From the NCBI RefSeq assembly GCF_001642835.1, contig NZ_LXEI01000002.1, positions 434,001 through 498,000 on the forward strand: DNA of 64,000 nt, in the 5' to 3' direction. Positions 8,950-16,073 of this stretch are shown piece by piece; the first letter of the stretch is position 1, and each line of letters starts with the position of its first letter. A model generated the notes under the pieces. The model did not search any database. It worked only from the letters and a program-made list of their open reading frames with translations, and was not told the DNA's origin. The translations under genes were made by a program, and so were the position numbers. Source of the stretch: Pseudotamlana agarivorans (lineage in GTDB: Bacteria > Bacteroidota > Bacteroidia > Flavobacteriales > Flavobacteriaceae).

Positions 8950-11900
8950 ATGAATAAAATCTACCGCCTATTTGCCTCTCCAATACTTGCTGTCTTCCTT
9001 TTATTAATTTTTGCAGTCTCTATGGCAACGGCCACTTTTGTTGAAAACGATTTTGGAACTGCAACAGCATGGAAAATGATTTATGATTCATGGTGGTTTG
9101 AACTTGTCATGCTAGGCTTGGGGCTTTGTTTTATGATGAACATATATAAGTACAGATTATGGCGACTCGAAAAATGGTCAATACTCACTTTTCATTTAGC
9201 TTTTATTATTATTTTATTAGGAGCAGGCATCACACGATACGTCTCTTATGGAGGCGTAATGCGTATTCGTGAAGGTGCTACTTCAAACATGATTATTTCA
9301 ACGAATAATTATTTACACGTTCACCTTTCTAATGGAGAAAAAACAAAAACACTTCGTAAAAAGATCAGCTTTTCACCATTAAGCAATAATGATTTTGAGA
9401 TAAAAACTGATTTTCAAGATCTTCCCATTACCATATCTTATAATGAATTTATCGCAGATGCGGTGCCCGAAATTATAGATGATGCTGAAGATGGCAAACC
9501 GCTAATTCAAATGGTAGTGTCTGCTGGAAACGGAAGGGAAACCGTGTATTTGGAAAAAGGAGAGATTGAGAGTATTGGCGAACATCAACACAAAATTGGT
9601 TTTGAAGTGGATCAAACCGATGTGATTAACATTTCCGAAAAAGACGGTCTGTTTAAAATTAGGTCGCCTAGGAATTTAAGCACTTTTGTGATGGCCACCG
9701 AAACGGCTGGAACCATAGTTAAAGATAGTCTACATACCATATCACTTAGAACCTTATATCGAGATGGTGATGCCTCTTTTGTTCCACTATCTTATCATCC
9801 CAAGGCTAAAATTGGATTAATATCAGTTTCTGAAAAACCAAAAGACAATGATGAGCAAAAAGATGATGCCTTACTTGTTGATGTTAAAATAGGGGATAAA
9901 ACAAAAGTAGGTACCTTATTATATAGAGAAGGTTTTTTACCAACTAAACATGATATAGATTTTGATGACATACAAGTCACCTTGTCTTATGGTGCAGAAC
10001 CTATTATAACACCATTTTCAATTAAGTTAAACGATTTTCAATTGGAGCGTTATCCCGGTTCTACAAGTCCGTCGGCCTATGCCAGTGAGGTTAGTGTCAT
10101 TGATGGTGACGAAGTGATGCCGTATCGTATATATATGAATCATGTGCTAGACTATGAAGGGTATCGTTTTTTTCAAGCGAGTTATGATACCGATGAACTC
10201 GGAACGGTTCTAGCTGTAAATCATGATGCTCTAGGTACCAATGTGACTTATTTAGGATATTTTTTAATGATGTTGGGGATGTTTTTTACACTGTTTAATA
10301 AAAACTCCCGCTTTTGGGTGGTAAATAACAAGTTGAAAAAACTTAAAATGAAAAGTGCTGCCTTACTTTTAATGGGGTTGTGCTTTACACTTGGGAGTTA
10401 TGCACAAAATAAAGCTCCAGAAATAAATATTCAAAACATAAAACAGCTAGAAGTTGATGAGCAACATGCTGACTTGTTTGGACGATTAATGGTTCAGGAT
10501 TTAGATGGACGGATTAAGCCAATGAACACCCTAGCCTCCGAGTTCTTAAGAAAGCTAACTAGAAAACCATATTTTAAATTTACTCAAAACGGTCAAAGTA
10601 TTAGATTAAGTGCGAATCAAGCTTTTCTTGCGATGCAAGCGGCTTCTAATATTTGGCAATATATTCCTTTAATTAAGGTTGATGTTGAAAAAGGAGGTGA
10701 GGTCTTTAAAGCATTAGAAGTTAGTGAGGATGACTTAGTGTCTTTTGTTGGACTCTTAGATGATAAAGGAAAATATAGATTGGGTGAAGTTGTGGAGGTT
10801 GCAAATAAAAAGAAACCTGCAGAACGAAGTGAGTTTGATAAGGAGATTATAAAAGTTGATGAGCGATTTAATATACTATATAATGTATTTGCTGGAAATT
10901 ATTTAAAGGTCTTTCCAAATAGTAAGGACGAAAACAACAAATGGCATAGTCAAACTCATGACTTTTTAGATTTCCCAGAAGAAGACGCGCAATTTGCTCA
11001 AAAAATTATTCCAAGTTATTTTAATGATGTTAATAAAAAGGATTGGATTGCTGCTAGTGAAAAGTTGGAATACATCAAAACGTTTCAAGATGTTTTAGGT
11101 AAAGATATTATTCCTTCACGAAAAAGAATAGAGGCGGAGCTGTGGTATAATGAGCTTAACCTAAATTTTTGGCTGTTTCAAGTTTTCTTTACGTTAGGAG
11201 CGCTTCTATTATTTCTAGCTATCCTAAGGGTTTTTACCAAAGGTAAAGTAATTGATTATGCTTGGAATCTAATTATAGTATTAACCCTTGTTAGTTTTAT
11301 TGCTTTTACAGGAAATATCATATTAAGATGGTATGTAGCACAACATGCACCATGGAGTAATGGCTATGAAATGCTGGTGTTTGTGTCTTGGGTATTGTTA
11401 TTATGTGGTTTGCTTACGTTTAGAAAGTCCGATTTTGCATTGCCTTTGGCAACACTTTTTTCAGGAGCCTTGTTGTTTGTTAGTTATTTAGATTGGTTAA
11501 GTCCTGAGATCACTAATCTAATGCCGGTATTAAAATCGTATTGGTTAAAAATTCATGTAGCAACGATAGTAAGCAGTTATGCACCTCTAGCACTTTCAGC
11601 TGTTTTAGGTTTTATGGCCCTTTTATTAATGGTCTTTAAAACAGAAAAAACACAAAAGGAAATTGATATACGAATAAAAGAATTGACCTATATAAATGAA
11701 ATTTCTATGACCATAGGGTTGTTTGTACTGTCTGTTGGAACTTTTCTCGGTGGTATTTGGGCTAATGAATCTTGGGGACGTTACTGGGCATGGGATCCCA
11801 AAGAAACCTGGGCATTAATTAGTATAATTGTATATGCCATAGTGTTGCACTTAAGGTTAATTCCTGGTATAAAAAGCATGTATGTGCTTAATACGGCTAG

Positions 11901-12099
11901 TGTTTTTGCTTTCGGATCTATTATTATGACATCATTCGGGGTTAATTATTATTTGTCTGGATTACATAGTTATGCAGCAGGTGATCCATTACCTATCCCA
12001 AAATTTATTTATGTTTTAATATTCTTAGTTTTACTAGTCGCTTTTGTAGCATTCATAAGGAAACAAAAATTTCAAAAAAACAAATCCAAAGGATTTTAA
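8950..12099 (+). CDS. ccsBA: System II cytochrome c biogenesis protein CcsBA (ResB-CcsA fusion)
   Basis: CcsBA carries haem across the inner membrane and ligates it to CXXCH apocytochromes. The 1049-residue chain is a fusion. The N-terminal ResB/CcsB-like part has membrane spans at about 7-28, 46-62 and 77-97, a long periplasmic domain, then another span at about 433-450. The C-terminal CcsA/ResC part has about eight spans and the WWD haem-handling motif WGRYWAWDPKETWALIS at about 940-956. Between them sits a second periplasmic domain preceded by a signal-peptide-like segment (about residues 467-486, see findings). The neighbouring nrfHA products together need nine covalently bound haems, so the location makes functional sense. 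Such fused forms are known in Bacteroidota. Confidence 0.92.
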   Translation: MNKIYRLFASPILAVFLLLIFAVSMATATFVENDFGTATAWKMIYDSWWFELVMLGLGLCFMMNIYKYRLWRLEKWSILTFHLAFIIILLGAGITRYVSYGGVMRIREGATSNMIISTNNYLHVHLSNGEKTKTLRKKISFSPLSNNDFEIKTDFQDLPITISYNEFIADAVPEIIDDAEDGKPLIQMVVSAGNGRETVYLEKGEIESIGEHQHKIGFEVDQTDVINISEKDGLFKIRSPRNLSTFVMATETAGTIVKDSLHTISLRTLYRDGDASFVPLSYHPKAKIGLISVSEKPKDNDEQKDDALLVDVKIGDKTKVGTLLYREGFLPTKHDIDFDDIQVTLSYGAEPIITPFSIKLNDFQLERYPGSTSPSAYASEVSVIDGDEVMPYRIYMNHVLDYEGYRFFQASYDTDELGTVLAVNHDALGTNVTYLGYFLMMLGMFFTLFNKNSRFWVVNNKLKKLKMKSAALLLMGLCFTLGSYAQNKAPEINIQNIKQLEVDEQHADLFGRLMVQDLDGRIKPMNTLASEFLRKLTRKPYFKFTQNGQSIRLSANQAFLAMQAASNIWQYIPLIKVDVEKGGEVFKALEVSEDDLVSFVGLLDDKGKYRLGEVVEVANKKKPAERSEFDKEIIKVDERFNILYNVFAGNYLKVFPNSKDENNKWHSQTHDFLDFPEEDAQFAQKIIPSYFNDVNKKDWIAASEKLEYIKTFQDVLGKDIIPSRKRIEAELWYNELNLNFWLFQVFFTLGALLLFLAILRVFTKGKVIDYAWNLIIVLTLVSFIAFTGNIILRWYVAQHAPWSNGYEMLVFVSWVLLLCGLLTFRKSDFALPLATLFSGALLFVSYLDWLSPEITNLMPVLKSYWLKIHVATIVSSYAPLALSAVLGFMALLLMVFKTEKTQKEIDIRIKELTYINEISMTIGLFVLSVGTFLGGIWANESWGRYWAWDPKETWALISIIVYAIVLHLRLIPGIKSMYVLNTASVFAFGSIIMTSFGVNYYLSGLHSYAAGDPLPIPKFIYVLIFLVLLVAFVAFIRKQKFQKNKSKGF

Positions 12100-12192
12100 C
12101 GCTGTTCAACCCTTATTATTGTGATTTAATCGAATTTTTTGATTTTTTCGGGTATTATACGTGAAAAAATTGAAAAAAAGCCGATAAAACGC

Positions 12193-12222
12193 TTGGTAAT
12201 TTCGGTTAATTACATAAATTTG
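12193..12222 (+). promoter_or_regulatory. Bacteroidota-type promoter of the 12248 gene
   Basis: TTG at 12193-12195, a 19-base spacer and TAAATTTG at 12215-12222 fit the -33/-7 consensus of the Bacteroidota primary sigma factor. The -7 box is 25 bases before the ATG at 12248, leaving a short leader. Confidence 0.7.
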
Positions 12223-12247
12223 TTCCACTAACCCTAAAATCTTTAAC

Positions 12248-12694
12248 ATGAGAATTAAATTAATCTTACTAGGTTTTTGCCTTTTCCTAGTATCGAGCAT
12301 TTCTTTTGCTCAAAAGTCTGATGGTCCAAAAAGTATCATTAGTGATAAAGTTAAGATAAAAAAATACCATAATATTGAAGAGTTAGAACGAATGGCTAAG
12401 GGTGAAGTGTTAGCGCTTTATAGAGAGAGAAATACAGTTCTAACTAGAATATTACCTTATATTGCATTTGCTACAAAACCAGGGGTTACTATGGTTACTT
12501 TAGGGATTCCTACAAATAGTGATAATGTAAAGGCTTTAGATAATCAATTAGAAGCGGCAGATGATTACGTTAATAGTACAACGTTTTTCTTGAATGAATA
12601 TTTACCATATGCAGACACTAGAAATCTAATTTCAGGTATCTTGTTTTATGAGGAAATTATGAAATCATTACATACCTTTAATGAATACCGTTAA
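12248..12694 (+). CDS. Small exported protein of unknown function
   Basis: The 148-residue protein has a clear Sec signal peptide (residues 1-22, ending SISFAQ) and a mature part of about 126 residues that looks mostly helical, with KKYHNIEELERMAKGEVLALYRERN as an amphipathic start and a hydrophobic middle (ILPYIAFATKPGVTMVTLGIP). There is no lipobox, haem motif or sorting domain. It is monocistronic, with its own promoter upstream and a terminator downstream. I do not recognise the family. A periplasmic location is inferred from the signal peptide. Confidence 0.8.
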   Translation: MRIKLILLGFCLFLVSSISFAQKSDGPKSIISDKVKIKKYHNIEELERMAKGEVLALYRERNTVLTRILPYIAFATKPGVTMVTLGIPTNSDNVKALDNQLEAADDYVNSTTFFLNEYLPYADTRNLISGILFYEEIMKSLHTFNEYR

Positions 12695-12735
12695 ATAGAG
12701 TTTCGTTAAATTTTATCAACATCATTTTTATAATT

Positions 12736-12787
12736 ATGCTATTGAAGTATTAAACTAAAGTTTAAAGTACTACAATAGCATTTTTTT
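12736..12787 (+). terminator. Terminator after the 12248 gene
   Basis: ATGCTATTG (12736-12744) pairs perfectly with CAATAGCAT (12773-12781), with further AGTA/TACT pairing inside the loop, and a T run follows to 12787. The rest of the 372-base intergenic stretch (12695-13066) holds only AT-rich sequence until the next promoter at 12982. Confidence 0.8.
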
Positions 12788-12981
12788 ATTTTATGGAGGT
12801 ATGGGTTTTGTCTTGTTAATTATTAGTGATAAAATAGAAAGTTGGCATTAGTTATTTTCTAATATTTTTTATAAAATTGCCTTTGATAGAAAAATAAGGA
12901 TGATTTTAACGACATAAGAGTGTATTTCGTCGATAGAAATTCCTTGCAAATGAACTTATTTTATGTATTTAATCGAAATAA

Positions 12982-13012
12982 TTGGTATTTCGTGGATTTT
13001 TTTTTAAATTTG
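12982..13012 (+). promoter_or_regulatory. Bacteroidota-type promoter of the 13067 gene
   Basis: TTG at 12982-12984, a 20-base spacer and TAAATTTG at 13005-13012 match the Bacteroidota -33/-7 pattern. It lies 54 bases upstream of the ATG at 13067, which supports that start over the TTG at 13040. Confidence 0.65.
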
Positions 13013-13066
13013 ATTAATTATTGATCTAAAAATCATATTTTGGTTCTAACCCCAAATCGTTTAATT

Positions 13067-14383
13067 ATGAGAAAAATTACCCTTACCGTTTTCATGTTCC
13101 TATTTGTGGCTGCAAATGTTGTAGCTCAACAAGAAAAAGGAATTATAGGAAAAGACAACTGGCTTAACAATTGGACAGACTTTCAGTCTAATGGTCAAGA
13201 TAACCATGTAGAGCCTACTCAGATTTTAACAGGAAATATTACAGAAGATAAACGTTTGGTTAAAAGACATGTTTACTTGTTGGTTGGAAGTATCTTCGTA
13301 ACTAATAATGCTGTCTTAACGATTGAACCAGGAACTGTAATTATTGGTGACTATGCAAGTAAAGCTTCTTTAACAATTGCAAAGGGAGCAAGCATTGTTG
13401 CAAACGGATTAGAAACAGATCCAATTATCTTTACTTCAAACCGTCGTGTTAAAAAGTCAGGAGATTGGGGAGGTTTAATTATTCTTGGTGATGCAGCATC
13501 TAATAAATTTGGAAATGGTTCGGTTTCATCGTACTATACAAGACTTAACCCTGCAAACTATGCCTTTACAAATTTTGGTGGTGAAAATCCAAATTCTAAC
13601 TCTGGGTTGTTAAAATATGTGAGAATTGAATATGCTGGGAGTCGTGTTAAAACAGGGTTGAATTATAATGGTTTATTATTAGCAGGAGTAGGAAGGGAAA
13701 CTGTATTAGAAAACGTTATGGTTAGTAATTCTGGAGGTAACTCAGTAGAAGTATGGGGAGGAAATGTTGCCTTAAATAAATTTGTGTCATATAAGGCTAG
13801 TCAAACAGATTATAAATTCAATTATGGTGTTCAAGGTGAGTTAATTAATTCATTAGCTGTAAGATCTCCATATGTTTCAAGTAGTAGTGGAGCAAGAAGT
13901 TTGGAAGTTGTGGCTTATAGCGAAAGACAAGAAGTAGATTTTTCAAAACCATCAACATCTGTTAGTGTTCAAAATATCACTGTTTTAAATACGTCTAAAG
14001 ATTTAAGAGAGGATATTAGAATGGGCTTAGTGCAAGAAGGTGTTTATGTTGGAGAACACGCATCACTTGATATGAATAAAAGTGTGATTTCAGGTTTTAA
14101 CCCAGCAGTTATTTTTGAAAATAAAATTCAAATTAACCAAGAAAGTTTAGATAAAATAAAATTCACAAATATGTATTTCAATAATTGTAATGGAAACATT
14201 TTTGTTGAAAATAATGCAAATAATGAAGATTTAGAAAATTGGTATGGTAATCATGCGTTTTTTAACGTTTATTCTAAAGGGCATGACGCTGAAACTTTTA
14301 TTGAAATAAACAATCTAAGAAGACCGGATTATAGATTACGTATCAATAAAATTATTGCTTCTAACGATTCTGATTCAAACTAA
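13067..14383 (+). CDS. Exported beta-helix-like protein
   Basis: The 438-residue protein has a signal peptide (MRKITLTVFMFLFVAANVVA, then QQ) and a mature part resembling a recurring Bacteroidota surface-protein family with parallel beta-helix character: VLTIEPGTVIIGDYASKASL, IVANGLETDPIIFTSNRR, and SGDWGGLIILGDAASNKF. In that family these segments form successive rungs, each turning at Gly/Asn. No C-terminal T9SS sorting domain is visible (the end is RINKIIASNDSDSN), so the protein may be periplasmic or held by a partner. The start at 13067 is chosen because a promoter and a proper signal peptide begin there. The ligand is unknown. A strong hairpin separates it from the next gene. Confidence 0.75.
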   Translation: MRKITLTVFMFLFVAANVVAQQEKGIIGKDNWLNNWTDFQSNGQDNHVEPTQILTGNITEDKRLVKRHVYLLVGSIFVTNNAVLTIEPGTVIIGDYASKASLTIAKGASIVANGLETDPIIFTSNRRVKKSGDWGGLIILGDAASNKFGNGSVSSYYTRLNPANYAFTNFGGENPNSNSGLLKYVRIEYAGSRVKTGLNYNGLLLAGVGRETVLENVMVSNSGGNSVEVWGGNVALNKFVSYKASQTDYKFNYGVQGELINSLAVRSPYVSSSSGARSLEVVAYSERQEVDFSKPSTSVSVQNITVLNTSKDLREDIRMGLVQEGVYVGEHASLDMNKSVISGFNPAVIFENKIQINQESLDKIKFTNMYFNNCNGNIFVENNANNEDLENWYGNHAFFNVYSKGHDAETFIEINNLRRPDYRLRINKIIASNDSDSN

Positions 14384-14494
14384 AAACATCTAATTATTTC
14401 TAGATTAAATAGAATTACCTTAGATAATAAGAGTAGATTAAAACAAACTAACTAACCCAAATCGTTCTACACATTTTATCTAAAACTTATAGCT

Positions 14495-14532
14495 TACATC
14501 ATATAGTTTGTGTTTACAAACTATATGATGTA
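14495..14532 (+). terminator. Long hairpin between two exported-protein genes
   Basis: TACATCATATAGTTTGT (14495-14511) pairs without mismatch with the complementary 17 bases at 14516-14532 across a 4-base GTTT loop. It lies 112 bases after the stop of the beta-helix gene and 70 bases before the next ATG. It is probably a terminator, but the following T tract is weak and it could act as an mRNA stabilising hairpin. Confidence 0.65.
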
Positions 14533-14602
14533 TAAGTCTTAATTACGTTTTTTCGTAAAAATGACTCGTGAGTTTTATGTCTTTTTTGTGTGAAAACCTC
14601 AA

Positions 14603-16072
14603 ATGAAAAATTTCACGCTAGTACATATTGTTGCTTTTTTCCTTTTTATTTTTTCGAATTTAGTGCAAGGACAAGTAGTTATAACTAAGCCTAATTTGCT
14701 TGGTTTTAATCAAGCTTGTGCTAGTGATGGGTTTAATGAATATAATGTTTCTTTTTCTTTTTCACCAGAAACAGCGCTTGGGTCATCTAATCAATTTATA
14801 TTAGAACTTTCTGATGCCGATGGTAGTTTTGCAAATAGTGAAGTGGTTTATACATCGACTGCTGGAGCTATTGTTTCATCACCAGCAACAATAACCTTTG
14901 CTATACCTAAAACGGTATCGGGTGAATCTTATAAGGTTCGAGTTAAAAGTACCCAGCCAGCAGCAATAAGCTCGGGCTCTAATGCGTTTCCTGCGTATTA
15001 TAAACTTCAAGATAGTCCGTTTACAATTAATAATTTAGTACCAACGGCTAATTTTTGTTCTGGTGGAAGCTATCTTTTAACGATTGACAATCCTGGTGAT
15101 GAAAACAATGATTCCCCACTACAATATCCGTCATTAACTTATAATTGGTATAGAGAAACCAGTGCCACTACTAAAGAATTTGTTGGAAATGGTAGTAGTT
15201 TATCGGTTACCACTTCAGGTAAATACTTTGTTGAAACAAATTATGGCACTTGTACCTCAAATTCCTATTCAAACCGTGTTACAGTTAATGAAATATCCAC
15301 AGGTGTTACAGTTGCTATCAACTCCAGTTTGGGTAACCCTTTCTGTATGAGCGACGGACCAACAACGTTAACCGCTACAGCTGGAGATAGTTATCAATGG
15401 AGTAAGGACGGTATGCCTATAGACGGTGCTACCGAGCAAAATTATATTACCAATGAATCAGGTGATTATTCTGTAAATGTAGATTTAGGAAGCTGTACCG
15501 CTTCCGCTTCCATTCTTTTAGATAATTCTGGTTTTTCTAGTAGTATTGATGGTGTTATTCCTGATGAAGATAATGTTTTAGAAGAGGGAGAAACTATAAC
15601 AGTTACGATAACAACAGATGCTTTAAATCCTACTTATACTTGGTATCGTAATGATGCTCAAATTTCTGGAGCAACAAGTAATAGTTTTGATATTGATCAG
15701 TTCGGAAGTTATAAAGTAACGGTCTCACAACCTTCTTCTACAGGTAGTTGTGTAGCCTCTACGGAGTACCTGTTTACGGTATCCGGGGGTGATAATTATT
15801 TTCCTAATGTTGAAGAAATACCAAATATTGTGAGTCCTAACGGTGATGGTATTAACGATACTTGGATAATTCCTCAAGCATATGTTTCAGGTACTAATAC
15901 AGAGGTAATTATTATAAGCCCACAAGGCAAAACAGTACTTCAAACCAATGACTATTTAAATAATTGGCCAGAAAATAATATCGATTTTAAAAGTGTTAAT
16001 CCTGTGTATTATTATATCATTACGACTTCAAATGGAAGCACAAGAAAAGGAACTTTAACAGTAATAAAATAA
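14603..16072 (+). CDS. T9SS type B sorting-domain surface protein with Ig-like repeats
   Basis: The 489-residue protein has a signal peptide (1-23, ending NLVQGQ). Ig/PKD-like modules with a Trp-Tyr or Trp-Ser core follow: TYNWYRETS at about 180-230, DSYQWSKDGMPIDG at about 262-300, and PTYTWYRNDAQISG at about 345-395. The C-terminal 90 residues are a gliding-motility-associated type B sorting domain: VSPNGDGINDTWIIP near 412, then VIIISPQGKTVLQT and a final GTLTVIK strand. The protein should cross the outer membrane by T9SS and stay on the surface. The next gene, a PorP/SprF barrel fusion, starts one base after the stop, so the two are coupled as substrate and partner, like SprB and SprF. 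Confidence 0.85.
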   Translation: MKNFTLVHIVAFFLFIFSNLVQGQVVITKPNLLGFNQACASDGFNEYNVSFSFSPETALGSSNQFILELSDADGSFANSEVVYTSTAGAIVSSPATITFAIPKTVSGESYKVRVKSTQPAAISSGSNAFPAYYKLQDSPFTINNLVPTANFCSGGSYLLTIDNPGDENNDSPLQYPSLTYNWYRETSATTKEFVGNGSSLSVTTSGKYFVETNYGTCTSNSYSNRVTVNEISTGVTVAINSSLGNPFCMSDGPTTLTATAGDSYQWSKDGMPIDGATEQNYITNESGDYSVNVDLGSCTASASILLDNSGFSSSIDGVIPDEDNVLEEGETITVTITTDALNPTYTWYRNDAQISGATSNSFDIDQFGSYKVTVSQPSSTGSCVASTEYLFTVSGGDNYFPNVEEIPNIVSPNGDGINDTWIIPQAYVSGTNTEVIIISPQGKTVLQTNDYLNNWPENNIDFKSVNPVYYYIITTSNGSTRKGTLTVIK

Positions 16073-16073
16073 C

